NCBI RefSeq assembly: GCF_003955735.1 | Contig: NZ_CP034464.1 | Span: 186,001-250,000 of the forward strand | Direction of reading: 5' to 3' | DNA from: Undibacterium parvum | Lineage (GTDB): Bacteria; Pseudomonadota; Gammaproteobacteria; Burkholderiales; Burkholderiaceae_D | DNA length: 64,000 bases | Shown here: one piece after another, positions 44,966 through 54,266 of the stretch | How positions within the stretch are numbered: position 1 is the stretch's first letter | How the letters are laid out: each line of letters starts with the position of its first letter | Notes under the pieces: model-generated | What the model saw: the letters and a program-made list of their open reading frames with translations, nothing else | The model's database searches: none | Told to the model about the DNA's origin: nothing | Made by a program: the position numbers and the translations under genes

Positions 44966-45459
44966 GGAGGAGTCCATATACGCAATGGGCTTCATCTATT
45001 GAGCCATATGAAATCTCATATGCATCCCTGCCACGGCGCATATTCCATGCGCTTCTTCAAGCACATAGGCCTGTAGCCCGCATGGAATATGCGTGTTGGC
45101 GGCATGCTGTTTTTGGTTTGCTGTGGCTTGGTCTTGTTTGTATTTCTGTCGTTGTTGTGCGATTGCTGGCCGGTGGTAGACCGGCGGCTACTCCCTTTTC
45201 TTGCTTCGCCAAGAAACGGAAGCAAAAGAAGGCGACGCAAAGTCGCTGCCCTGCGGGTACCCGCCTGTGCAGGTCAAAAAATGGGAAATGAAGCAAACTC
45301 GCCTGCGGCTCAGACAGCTTCATTTCTAATCCATTTTCTGCCATGCACAAGCGGCAGCGCCACATGCGAACGGCGAAAGTCAACACATCCGTGGTGCGGC
45401 GGCCGTCTCTTTGCACAAGCAATGCGCAAGCACATCGCGCTACGGCAATTCGGTGCTGC

Positions 45460-45566
45460 TGTTGACTTGACTTTTGACTCGGCTTTTGATTTGGGTTTTG
45501 ACTTGGGTTTTGACCTGGCTTTGGACTTGGCTTTTGACCTGGGGTTTGACTCTGCTTTTGACTCGA
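45460..45566. repeat. Degenerate dodecamer array at the foldback centre
   Basis: About nine copies of a 12-bp unit like ttttgacttggg, varying at two or three positions. It forms the loop between the long arms of the foldback element. It gives artificial FDLG- or KSKP-repeat peptides when translated. Confidence 0.8.
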
Positions 45567-45989
45567 ATTCGCATGTGGCGCTGCCAATTGTGCGGGGCGG
45601 AAAATGGATCAGAAGTGAAGCTGTTTGAGCGTAGCGAGTTTGCTTCATTTCCCATTTTACGACCTGCATAATTGGGTATCCCGCAGGGACAGCGACTTTG
45701 CGGCGCCTTTTTTGGCATACCTTTTTTGGCGAAGCAAAAAAGGTATGTAGTTGCCGGTCTACCACCGGCCTGCAATCGCACAACAACGACAGAAGAACAG
45801 CAAGCCAGCGCGCATATCCCATGCGCCTCACAGCCCAACATGCTTGAAGAAGCGTATGGAATATGGGCAGTGGCGTTACCTGTTTTGAGATTCAATACGG
45901 CGTAATAGATGAGTCATCACGCTTTACCGAGTTGACTTCATATATTAGGCGTAACGTCTCAGTGGCGAATTCGCGCCTTGACCAGGATG

Positions 45990-46451
45990 TTAGCCAACGG
46001 GGCCTGCCCACGCATTGACTTCTCCGGTAGTGACAACGGTGAACGCTTGGCCGAATGAGTAGCCACGCAGGAATTTCTTTTTGAATGGAAGGTAGAGCGC
46101 TACAACCAGCCCCCGCTTATGCTCGAAAAGTACTTTGATTGCTTCCGTGGATGGCTGGCCTTGCGGCGTGACCGTGACATTTTCGGCGACACCAATAGCG
46201 ACCAAATCTCCTTCCCTTACTTGAGCGCGAAGCCCCTCGTGCAGGAGAGGCAAAACCTCTGTGGACTTTGACCTGCCGTTTGGATCGGGTGAAGCGGCAA
46301 CAAGCCCAACTTTTCCGCTCGCATCGAGCACTGCACCATGCGGAAGAAAATTGCCTCGCTCTTTGAGGCATTTTTCTGAAAATTCAAACAACGGATTGGC
46401 AACGACGGCGATGTCATCTTTTAGTTCTGCATATAATTCATCAGTGGACAT
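45990..46451 (-). CDS. Conserved hypothetical protein
   Basis: 153 residues, soluble: ELKDDIAVVANPLFEFSEKC, RGNFLPHGAVLDASGKVGLV, FKKKFLRGYSFGQAF. No function recognised; the compact alpha-beta layout resembles small proteins often carried by integrons or mobile regions. It lies between the foldback element and another family A repeat. Confidence 0.7.
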   Translation of the reverse strand: MSTDELYAELKDDIAVVANPLFEFSEKCLKERGNFLPHGAVLDASGKVGLVAASPDPNGRSKSTEVLPLLHEGLRAQVREGDLVAIGVAENVTVTPQGQPSTEAIKVLFEHKRGLVVALYLPFKKKFLRGYSFGQAFTVVTTGEVNAWAGPVG

Positions 46452-46642
46452 GATTTGAGTTGCCTACTTGTTTTAATTTTCATTTTACAATACTAACCGA
46501 ATATGTTAAAAAAGACAATTTTCTTGAATGCATTGAAACCCGCGTGGATATTGACTAAATTTTGTTGTACTGATTATTTAGCCTGTCGAACCAAGCCGGC
46601 AAATACATCACGTCAGATAAACCCCGATTATTAGACAATTTT

Positions 46643-46735
46643 CAAAACAGGCGACGCCACTGCGCATATTCCATGCGCTTCTCCAAGCACACTGCCCTGC
46701 AGCCCGCATGGAATATGCGTGTTGGGCTAGGCACT
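46643..46735. repeat. Palindromic repeat, family A copy 9
   Basis: caaaacaggcgacgccactg on the left, then the core gcgcatattccatgcg / cgcatggaatatgcgt. Downstream of the pyruvate dehydrogenase operon terminator. Confidence 0.75.
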
Positions 46736-46754
46736 ATTTCTATTTGTGTTGAAT

Positions 46755-46794
46755 AAAAAAGCCCGCTGGCAATTGCTTGCACGCGGGCTTTTTA
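46755..46794 (-). terminator. Terminator of the aceE-aceF-lpdA operon
   Basis: Stem aaagcccgc / gcgggcttt with a run of A on the plus strand (T-run in the minus-strand transcript), 50 bp after the lpdA stop. Confidence 0.88.
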
Positions 46795-46845
46795 GGCTTT
46801 GGCAGCTTAGATCTAAAGTTTAGATTCAAGCTACCAAACGCTGAT

Positions 46846-48648
46846 TTACTTCTTACGCATAGGCGGTAAATCGGTGCAGACGCCTTTGTAGACTTCTGCT
46901 GCCATGCCTATCGATTCACCCAGAGTTGGATGCGGATGGATGGTTTTGCCGATATCGACCGCGTCTGCGCCCATCTCGATTGCCAGCGCGATCTCACCTA
47001 TCATGTCGCCGGCGTGGGTGCCGACCATGGCGCCGCCGACGATGCGTTTGGTTTCCGCATCGAACAGCAATTTGGTGAAGCCTTCGTCACGGCCGTTTGC
47101 CACTGCGCGGCCTGAGGCTGCCCATGGGAAATGCCCTTTTTCTAGCTTAATGCCCTTGGCTTTGGCTTCGTCTTCGGTGATCCCTACCCATGCCACTTCA
47201 GGATCGGTGTAAGCCACCGATGGGATGACCTTGGCGTCGAAAAAGGCTTTCTCGCCAAACGCTGCTTCGGCTGCGACATGCGCTTCATGTACGGCCTTGT
47301 GCGCCAGCATAGGTTGGCCGACCAAGTCACCGATGGCGAAGATATGCGGCACGTTGGTACGCATCTGCTTATCGACGTTGATGAACCCGCGATCCGTCAC
47401 TGCCACGCCAGCCTGGTCGGCGGCGATCTTCTTGCCGTTAGGGCTGCGGCCTACCGCAACCAATACCAGATCGTACAGCTGTGGAGCTGGTGCTGCAGCG
47501 CCCGCTTCTGCCGCTTCAAACGTCACCTTGATGCCTTCAGGCAGCGCTTCTACGGCTACGGTTTTGGTCTTCAACATGATATTGTCGAAGCGTTTTTCGT
47601 TGAACTTTTGCCAGACCTTGACCATGTCGCGGTCTGCGCCTTGCATCAGGCCGTCCATCATCTCAACCACGTCGATGCGCGCACCTAAGGTCGAATACAC
47701 GGTCGCCATTTCCAGGCCGATGATGCCGCCGCCTATGACCAGCATGCGTTTAGGGATCTGACGCAATTCCAGCGCACCGGTGCTATCGACGATACGCGGA
47801 TCAACTGGTACAAATGGCAGGTTCACCACCGCAGAGCCGGCAGCGATAATCGCCTGCTTGAACTGTATGGTTTTTTGCGTGCCATCGGCCGCAGTAACGG
47901 TGATGTGGTGCGGGCTGACGAACTGGCCGACACCCTGTACCACATTGACCTTACGCGCCTTGGCCATGCCGGACAAGCCTGTGGTCATTTTTTTGATGAC
48001 GCCTTCTTTGTAGCCGCGCAAAGCATCAATATCGATTGCCGGTGCGGCAAACGTCACGCCATGCTTGGCCATAGAAGCGGTTTCATCGATCACGGCAGCC
48101 ACGTGCAGCAAAGCTTTGGACGGAATACAACCGACATTGAGACAGACGCCGCCGAGTGTCGAATATTTCTCGACCAGCACGGTATTCATGCCCAGATCCG
48201 CCGAGCGGAAAGCCGCCGAATAGCCGCCCGGACCTGCGCCCAACACCATCATGTCGCATTCAACATCGACTTGACCGGCATAGCTGGAAGCGGCTGGTGC
48301 AGCCGTAAGCACTGCTGCCGGTGCTGCTACTGCAGTTGGTGTTACTGCGGCTGTAGCGGGGGCTGGAGCTGGGGCTGCTGCAGCGGGTGCCGCTACTGGC
48401 GCAGCATCGGCGCTTGCCGTCACTACTGCCAGCAAAGAACCTTCGGCGATCTTGTCACCAATCTTAACCTTCAGTTCGGTGATGACACCGGCGTGGCTGG
48501 AAGGGATCTCCATGCTGGCCTTGTCTGACTCTACCGTCACCAGTGATTGATCGACCTTGACGGTGTCGCCCACTTTGACCAGTAATTCTATGACTTCAAC
48601 TTCTTTAAAATCGCCGATGTCCGGTACTTTAATTTCTATCGTGCTCAT
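46846..48648 (-). CDS. lpdA: Dihydrolipoyl dehydrogenase (E3) with N-terminal lipoyl domain
   Basis: 600 residues from the ATG at 48648. A lipoyl domain (1-80; [15 protein letters not shown] with the lipoylated Lys) and an Ala/Pro linker (~85-130) precede the flavoprotein: FAD-binding [19 protein letters not shown], redox pair [16 protein letters not shown] site [20 protein letters not shown], and HPHPTLGES at the C-terminus. It reoxidises dihydrolipoamide in the pyruvate dehydrogenase complex. The lipoyl domain is nearly identical to that of AceF next to it. Last gene of the operon. Confidence 0.95.
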   Translation of the reverse strand: MSTIEIKVPDIGDFKEVEVIELLVKVGDTVKVDQSLVTVESDKASMEIPSSHAGVITELKVKIGDKIAEGSLLAVVTASADAAPVAAPAAAAPAPAPATAAVTPTAVAAPAAVLTAAPAASSYAGQVDVECDMMVLGAGPGGYSAAFRSADLGMNTVLVEKYSTLGGVCLNVGCIPSKALLHVAAVIDETASMAKHGVTFAAPAIDIDALRGYKEGVIKKMTTGLSGMAKARKVNVVQGVGQFVSPHHITVTAADGTQKTIQFKQAIIAAGSAVVNLPFVPVDPRIVDSTGALELRQIPKRMLVIGGGIIGLEMATVYSTLGARIDVVEMMDGLMQGADRDMVKVWQKFNEKRFDNIMLKTKTVAVEALPEGIKVTFEAAEAGAAAPAPQLYDLVLVAVGRSPNGKKIAADQAGVAVTDRGFINVDKQMRTNVPHIFAIGDLVGQPMLAHKAVHEAHVAAEAAFGEKAFFDAKVIPSVAYTDPEVAWVGITEDEAKAKGIKLEKGHFPWAASGRAVANGRDEGFTKLLFDAETKRIVGGAMVGTHAGDMIGEIALAIEMGADAVDIGKTIHPHPTLGESIGMAAEVYKGVCTDLPPMRKK

Positions 48649-48661
48649 TATTAGTCTCCGC

Positions 48662-50029
48662 TTACAGTAAGGTTTTACGCAGATCGGACAAGACATCGCC
48701 CAGATACGCAGAGAACTTGGCCGCCATCGCGCCGTCTATCACGCGGTGATCGTAGGACAGCGACATAGGCAGAATCAGGCGCGGCACGAATTGCTTGCCA
48801 TCCCAAACTGGCTTCATGGAAGACTTGGAGAGACCCAGAATCGCCACTTCAGGCGCATTGATGATAGGCGTAAATGCCGTACCGCCGATGCCGCCGAGCG
48901 AAGAAATCGTGAAAGTCGCGCCCTGCATGTCAGCAGGCTTGAGCTTGCCGTCTCTTGCCTGCGCCGACAACTCGCCCATCTCTAGCGCGATTTGCGACAG
49001 GGTTTTCTGGTCAGCGTTTTTAATCACCGGCACCATCAAGCCATTTGGCGTATCGGCGGCAAAGCCGATGTTGTAGTAAGACTTCAGGATCAGGTTTTCA
49101 CCGGTGGCGTCTAGCGAAGCATTGAAGGCCTTGAATTTCTTCAGTGCCGCAACGCTAGCCTTGATCACAAAGGCCAGCATGGTCAACTTAACGCCAGACT
49201 TGACCAAAGCATCATTGGACGATTTACGGAATTCTTCCAGACCTGTGATATCGGCTTCGTCAAAATGCGTCACGTGCGGGATCATCACCCAGTTGCGGTG
49301 CAAATTAGGGCCACTGAGTTTTTTGATGCGTGACAGAGGCAGTAATTCGGTCGCGCCGAATTTACTAAAGTCGAGTGAAGGCCAAGGCAACAGATTGATA
49401 CCCAAGCCGCTACCATTGGTGGCACCACCAGCACCACCAGCACTGGCGGCCAATGCCGGTGCCGCAGTCGATGAGGACATGATGCCCTTAACGAAGTTTT
49501 GTACGTCTTCTTCGGTAATCCGGCCTTTTTGGCCTGATCCGGAAACGCGCGTCAAATCAACCCCGAGTTCACGCGCAAACTTACGTATCGATGGCGAAGC
49601 ATGCGCATTACCGGCTGGCGTTACCGAAGTAAGCTCGGCTGGTGCGGCTGATGCTGCGGCCGGTGCAGCTGGTGCAGGCACGGCGGCGACTGCTGCAACT
49701 GGTGTCGCGGCGGCAGCAGCAACGGCGGCTGGTGCGGCTGCAGCCACAGCGGCAGCGACGGGTGCTGCACTAGCAGAAACAGCGGCATCACCAGCAGCTT
49801 CTACGATCAACAGCAAAGAACCTTCGGCGATTTTGTCACCGACTTTAACTTTAATCTCTTTAACGACACCGGCGTGGCTGGAAGGGATTTCCATGCTGGC
49901 CTTGTCTGATTCTACCGTCACCAGTGATTGATCAAGCTTGACGGTATCGCCTACCTTGACCATCAACTCTATGACTTCTACTTCCTTGAAATCGCCGATA
50001 TCCGGCACTTTGACTTCGATTGCACTCAT
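48662..50029 (-). CDS. aceF: Dihydrolipoamide acetyltransferase (E2)
   Basis: 455 residues from the ATG at 50029 (GGAG 8 bp upstream). One lipoyl domain (1-75; DKASMEI), a long Ala/Pro linker, the E1/E3-binding domain (~150-185: [20 protein letters not shown]) and the catalytic domain ending [10 protein letters not shown], with the catalytic His and Asp. One lipoyl domain instead of the three of E. coli. Transfers acetyl groups to CoA; forms the core of the complex. Ends 14 bp before lpdA. Confidence 0.95.
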   Translation of the reverse strand: MSAIEVKVPDIGDFKEVEVIELMVKVGDTVKLDQSLVTVESDKASMEIPSSHAGVVKEIKVKVGDKIAEGSLLLIVEAAGDAAVSASAAPVAAAVAAAAPAAVAAAAATPVAAVAAVPAPAAPAAASAAPAELTSVTPAGNAHASPSIRKFARELGVDLTRVSGSGQKGRITEEDVQNFVKGIMSSSTAAPALAASAGGAGGATNGSGLGINLLPWPSLDFSKFGATELLPLSRIKKLSGPNLHRNWVMIPHVTHFDEADITGLEEFRKSSNDALVKSGVKLTMLAFVIKASVAALKKFKAFNASLDATGENLILKSYYNIGFAADTPNGLMVPVIKNADQKTLSQIALEMGELSAQARDGKLKPADMQGATFTISSLGGIGGTAFTPIINAPEVAILGLSKSSMKPVWDGKQFVPRLILPMSLSYDHRVIDGAMAAKFSAYLGDVLSDLRKTLL

Positions 50030-50054
50030 AGTATTCACTCCGCTTTGCTTTTAT

Positions 50055-50124
50055 GTAGGGTGGGCATTTTTTGCCCACCATGCCTAAATCAACCGCGTGG
50101 GCACAAGATCGGTGCCCACCCTAC
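50055..50124. repeat. Inverted repeat in the aceE-aceF gap
   Basis: gtagggtgggca (50055-50066) and tgcccaccctac (50113-50124), with an inner gggca / tgccc stem. A GTAGGG-type palindrome is also at 37341-37356. It may change transcript stability between the E1 and E2 genes. Confidence 0.6.
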
Positions 50125-50132
50125 GCATATTT

Positions 50133-52829
50133 TTACACCGACACTGGATTGGCTTTTTCAGCATCGATGCCGTACTTGGCAATCGCCTGCGCCACTACCG
50201 ATGCAGAAATCGCACCTTCGTCGGCCAGCGATTTCAAGGCAGCGATCACGACAAAATAGCGATTCACTTCAAAGAACTCACGCAATTTAGCACGAGAATC
50301 GGAGCGACCAAAACCATCGGTACCCAAGACCTTGTAGCTGCGGCCCTTAGGAATAAAGGCACGCACCTGCTCGGCAAAAGTACGCATGTAATCGGTAGAG
50401 ACCACGATAGGACCCTGAGTATCTTTCAGGCAGTCGGTGATGTAAGGCAGACGTGCATCGTCGGTTGGATGCAACATATTCCAGCGCTCTGCGTCTTGGC
50501 CATCACGTGCCAGCAAGGTAAACGATGGTGCCGACCAGACGTCAGCGGCAATACCCCAGTCAGCAAACAGCAGATCAGAGGCTGCGATCACTTCACGCAA
50601 GATCGTGCCCGAACCCATCAGTTGTACGCGGTGCTTGGTCGTCTCAGGCGATTTTTGCAACTGATACAGCCCCTTGATGATGCCGTCTTCCTGGCCGGCT
50701 TTCAGGCCAGGATGGCTGTAATTTTCGTTCATGATGGTGATGTAATAAAACACATCTTCCTGATTGCTGACCATGCGGCGCAGACCATCATGGATGATGA
50801 CCGCTACTTCGTGCGCAAACGTAGGATCGTAAGGCACGCAGTTAGGGATGGTCGAGGCCAAGACGTGGCTATGACCATCTTCATGTTGCAGACCTTCACC
50901 ATTTAAGGTCGTACGGCCTGCGGTACCGGCCATCAGGAAACCGCGTGAACGCATGTCGCCAGCCGCCCAAGCTAAATCGCCGACGCGCTGCAAACCGAAC
51001 ATAGAGTAGTAGGTGTAAAACGGAATCATCACGCGGTTATTGGTCGAGTAAGAAGTCGCGGCAGCGATCCATGAACTCATACCGCCGGCTTCATTGATAC
51101 CTTCTTGTAGAATCTGGCCGGCCTTATCTTCGCGGTAGTACATCACCTGATCTTTATCGACAGGCTCATACAATTGCCCGACTTGACTAAAGATACCGAT
51201 CTGACGGAACAGACCTTCCATACCAAAGGTGCGCGACTCGTCGACCATGATAGGCACGATACGCTGACCCAGGCTGGAATCACGCAATAAGGCGGTCAAG
51301 ACACGCACATAAGCTGCGGTAGTCGAAATTTCACGACCTTCGGCGGTTGGCTCGAGCATCGCCTGGAACGCAGTCAATTCTGGCACCACCAGTACTTCAT
51401 CGGCTTTTTGGCGGCGTTGCGGCAAGTAACCACCGAGCGCAGCACGGCGCTCTTGCAGATACTTCATCTCTGGTGTGTCATCAGATGGTTTGAAGAAAGG
51501 AATCGCGGGCAACTCGGCATCCGAAATCGGCAACTGGAAGCGATCACGCAAAGCCTTAATCGCTTCGTCATCAAGTTTTTTGGTATTGTGGGCGGTATTG
51601 CGCGCCTCACCAGATTTACCGAAACCAAAACCTTTAACGCTCTTCACCAGCAAGACTGTCGGTTGACCTTTGTGCTCTTGCGCCACTTTAAAGGCTGCGT
51701 AAATCTTGTGCGGATCATGGCCACCGCGGGTCAGACGCCAGATATCGTCATCCGACATTTGCGCGACCATCTCTAATAATTTAGGGTGTTTGCCAAAGAA
51801 ATGGCTGCGTACATAGGCACCATCTTTGGCTTTGTAATTCTGGTATTCGCCATCCACGGTTTCCATCATGACTTTTTGCAAGATGCCGTCTTTGTCCTTG
51901 GCCAGCAAGGCATCCCAGCCCTCGCCCCAAATGACTTTAACCACATTCCAGCCAGCACCACGGAAATCGGATTCCAACTCTTGAATGATCTTGCCATTAC
52001 CACGCACCGGACCATCCAGACGCTGTAGATTGCAGTTGACCACGATGATCAGGTTATCGAGTTGTTCGCGGCCTGCCATACCGATTGCGCCCATCGATTC
52101 AGGCTCATCCATCTCGCCGTCGCCACAAAAGGCCCAAACCTTACGATTGGCTGTATCGGCAATGCCACGCGCATGCAGGTATTTCAGGAAACGCGCCTGG
52201 TAGATAGACATCAAAGGGCCCAAGCCCATAGACACGGTAGGGAACTGCCAAAAGTCTGGCATCAATTTCGGATGCGGGTAGGAAGATAAACCCTTGCCAT
52301 CGACTTCACGGCGGAAATGCAGCAATTGCTCTTCGGTCAGACGGCCTTCCAGGAAAGCACGCGCATACACGCCCGGTGAAGAATGGCCCTGGATGTACAG
52401 CAAATCGCCGCCATGGTCTTCGGTAGGCGCATGCCAGAAGTGATTGAAACCGATGCCCAACATATTCGCCAGCGAGGCAAAACTAGACAGATGACCACCC
52501 AGATCGCCATCCAGACGATTCGCCTTAACCACCATCGCCATCGCATTCCAGCGCATCATGGAGCGCAGTTTTTCTTCAATCTCGAGATTGCCCGGGCAAT
52601 GCGCACCGACATCGGCCGGTATCGTATTGACATAGGCGGTATTGCTGGAAAAAGGGATATGCGAACCACGGCGACGCGCCAGATCTACCATACGCTCCAT
52701 CAGGTAATGCGCGCGCTCAGGGCCTTCATTGTCGATCACGGACTCTAAGGCCGACAACCATTCATTGGTTTCGATGACATCAGGATCATTGATGGCTTGC
52801 GCCAAAACTTGGTCTATCTGGGGTGACAT
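50133..52829 (-). CDS. aceE: Pyruvate dehydrogenase E1, homodimeric
   Basis: 898 residues, the size of the single-chain E1. Thiamine-diphosphate motif GDGEMDEPESMGAIGMAGRE (G-D-G to N: LDNLIIVVNCNLQRLDGPVRGN), HEDGHSHVLASTIPNC and GFGRSDSRAKLR at the C-terminus. It decarboxylates pyruvate and passes the acetyl group to lipoyl-E2. First gene of aceE-aceF-lpdA. No pdhR is adjacent. Confidence 0.96.
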   Translation of the reverse strand: MSPQIDQVLAQAINDPDVIETNEWLSALESVIDNEGPERAHYLMERMVDLARRRGSHIPFSSNTAYVNTIPADVGAHCPGNLEIEEKLRSMMRWNAMAMVVKANRLDGDLGGHLSSFASLANMLGIGFNHFWHAPTEDHGGDLLYIQGHSSPGVYARAFLEGRLTEEQLLHFRREVDGKGLSSYPHPKLMPDFWQFPTVSMGLGPLMSIYQARFLKYLHARGIADTANRKVWAFCGDGEMDEPESMGAIGMAGREQLDNLIIVVNCNLQRLDGPVRGNGKIIQELESDFRGAGWNVVKVIWGEGWDALLAKDKDGILQKVMMETVDGEYQNYKAKDGAYVRSHFFGKHPKLLEMVAQMSDDDIWRLTRGGHDPHKIYAAFKVAQEHKGQPTVLLVKSVKGFGFGKSGEARNTAHNTKKLDDEAIKALRDRFQLPISDAELPAIPFFKPSDDTPEMKYLQERRAALGGYLPQRRQKADEVLVVPELTAFQAMLEPTAEGREISTTAAYVRVLTALLRDSSLGQRIVPIMVDESRTFGMEGLFRQIGIFSQVGQLYEPVDKDQVMYYREDKAGQILQEGINEAGGMSSWIAAATSYSTNNRVMIPFYTYYSMFGLQRVGDLAWAAGDMRSRGFLMAGTAGRTTLNGEGLQHEDGHSHVLASTIPNCVPYDPTFAHEVAVIIHDGLRRMVSNQEDVFYYITIMNENYSHPGLKAGQEDGIIKGLYQLQKSPETTKHRVQLMGSGTILREVIAASDLLFADWGIAADVWSAPSFTLLARDGQDAERWNMLHPTDDARLPYITDCLKDTQGPIVVSTDYMRTFAEQVRAFIPKGRSYKVLGTDGFGRSDSRAKLREFFEVNRYFVVIAALKSLADEGAISASVVAQAIAKYGIDAEKANPVSV

Positions 52830-53170
52830 AAAGAATCTCCTCTTTCCTAGTGGGTGCGCTTATTGGGAGTGCGCTATGGACGTAACGACAACAAAATAGA
52901 ATCTCAAAACTGCGGGCAAACCGAGTACAAATTGCACATCATTGTATTAGTGTGGGTATTCTAACAGGAGTTTTTCAATTTTTCAAATGGCGGTTCGTGA
53001 TTTCATATTGTGGTATTTGTGCTGCAGTGCAAAAATATTTACCTAGCGTTCTCCTGTGACTTGCAGCGCATTCGGCAGCACGCGGACATAAAACAAAAAA
53101 ACGATATAAGTAGTATTTACACAAGCGCTTCCCAGTCTTTTCACCTAAATGCGCTATTTTTTTGGGGCTA

Positions 53171-53232
53171 TGCGCAATATCCATGCGCCTTCCCGAGCAT
53201 AAATGGCTTGCAAGGCGCATGGATATTGCGCA
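53171..53232. repeat. Palindromic repeat, family A copy 10, perfect arms
   Basis: Perfect 21-bp arms at 53171-53191 and 53212-53232 (tgcgcaatatccatgcgcct and its complement) with a 20-nt loop, in the divergent region between aceE and folD. Confidence 0.85.
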
Positions 53233-53360
53233 ACGCATTTTGAATTTTTTAAAAAAACCACCTCATCGCACGCAGCACAGCTTGCGCAAAAACCATCACA
53301 AAGCACACTTAATCAAGTCTTTTCAGCATCACTGAACGCCCTCATCCTGTATGCATCCCT

Positions 53361-53366
53361 TATAAT
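53361..53366 (+). promoter_or_regulatory. -10 box of folD
   Basis: A consensus TATAAT 54 bp before the folD start. No good -35 at 17 bp was found, so it is a candidate only. The rest of the 590-bp divergent region to aceE (52830-53419) shows only the family A palindrome. Confidence 0.45.
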
Positions 53367-53419
53367 CTCAGTCTGAACTAATTTGCACTCTTCTTTACAC
53401 ATCTACACTAAAGCCCATC

Positions 53420-54265
53420 ATGACAGCCCACATCATCAGCGGAACCCAACTTTCCCAACAAATTCGTGCCGACGTGACGCAACGCGCCGCGGCACTGAGC
53501 GCACAGGGCAAACAACCAGGCCTGGCGGTGATCTTGGTCGGTGAAAATCCGGCCTCGCAAGTGTATGTACGCAACAAGGTTAAGGCTTGCGAAGACTGTG
53601 GTTTTTATTCAGTGTTAGAAAAATATGAGGCCGAGCTCAGCGAAGCGGCACTGCTGGCACATATAGACAGACTCAACCAGGACCCAAAAATCAATGGCAT
53701 CCTGGTGCAATTGCCTTTACCTGCGCACATCGACGCCAATAAGGTTATCGAAGCGATCGCCGCCGACAAGGATGTGGACGGTTTTCATATCAGTAACGCC
53801 GGCCTCCTGATGACAGGTCAGCCGCTGTTTCGCCCTTGCACGCCCTATGGCGTGATGAAAATGCTGGAATCAATCAACTATCCGGTACGTGGTGCCAATG
53901 CAGTCGTGGTCGGCGCATCGAACATCGTTGGTAAGCCGCAGGCCATGTTGCTCTTGCAAGCGGGCGCTACCGTCACCATCTGCAATTCTAAGACGCGTGA
54001 TCTGGGCTACCACACGCGTAACGCAGATATTCTCGTGGTCGCCACCGGCAAACGCAACATCGTCACCGCGGACATGGTAAAACCAGGCGCAGTGGTACTT
54101 GATGTAGGCATGAACCGCGACGATGAAGGAAAACTCTGTGGCGACGTTGACTTCGCCAACGTCAAGGAAGTCGCTGGCTATATCACACCAGTACCTGGCG
54201 GTGTGGGCCCGATGACAATTACCATGCTCTTGGTTAATACGATTGAAGCAGCTGAAAGAACCTAA
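53420..54265 (+). CDS. folD: Methylenetetrahydrofolate dehydrogenase/cyclohydrolase
   Basis: 281 residues. FolD motifs: [14 protein letters not shown] (catalytic Lys), [58 protein letters not shown] and [11 protein letters not shown]. It interconverts 5,10-methylene- and 10-formyl-tetrahydrofolate using NADP. It ends 1 bp before prlC. Confidence 0.97.
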   Translation: MTAHIISGTQLSQQIRADVTQRAAALSAQGKQPGLAVILVGENPASQVYVRNKVKACEDCGFYSVLEKYEAELSEAALLAHIDRLNQDPKINGILVQLPLPAHIDANKVIEAIAADKDVDGFHISNAGLLMTGQPLFRPCTPYGVMKMLESINYPVRGANAVVVGASNIVGKPQAMLLLQAGATVTICNSKTRDLGYHTRNADILVVATGKRNIVTADMVKPGAVVLDVGMNRDDEGKLCGDVDFANVKEVAGYITPVPGGVGPMTITMLLVNTIEAAERT

Positions 54266-54266
54266 T

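Larger units (their letters stand above)
43594..44979 (+). mobile_element. IS1111-type insertion sequence (IS110 family)
   Basis: An 11-bp inverted repeat, tggactcctcc (43601-43611) and ggaggagtcca (44966-44976), lies just inside the ends, as in the IS1111 group. Placing the ends 7 bp and 3 bp outside these repeats (the group rule) gives 1386 bp. Removing it joins the flanks into a sequence that aligns with the intact repeat copy at 41680-41715, which supports the boundaries. About 80 bp precede the transposase and 277 bp follow it. Confidence 0.85.
43568..45933. repeat. Foldback-type element, family A long form, split by an IS
   Basis: Terminal inverted repeats aacgcggtaaggcg (43568) and, reversed, aactcggtaaagcg (45933). 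Without the IS (43594-44979) it is about 980 bp. Each end has a 90-bp palindrome (45028-45110, 45806-45887), then long arms (45146-45375 against 45568-45792, roughly 80% alike by eye; for instance ctgtcgttgttgtgcgattg at 45146 and its complement at 45773-45792), around a dodecamer array. Open frames inside are artefacts of the repeats. The shorter family A copies appear to be deletion derivatives. Confidence 0.8.

Noticed and set aside
45057-45905. Several overlapping open frames of 110-180 codons on both strands, some with KSKP- or FDLG-type repeats
   Set aside because: They all fall within the palindromic arms and dodecamer array of the foldback element; the peptides mirror each other and have no domain, so they reflect repeat composition.
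47875-48528. A 217-codon frame opposite lpdA rich in Cys, Gly and Trp
   Set aside because: Shadow of the Ala/Pro linker of LpdA on the other strand.
49104-49931. A 275-codon Ala-rich frame opposite aceF
   Set aside because: Shadow of the E2 linker; the E2 frame has full family motifs.
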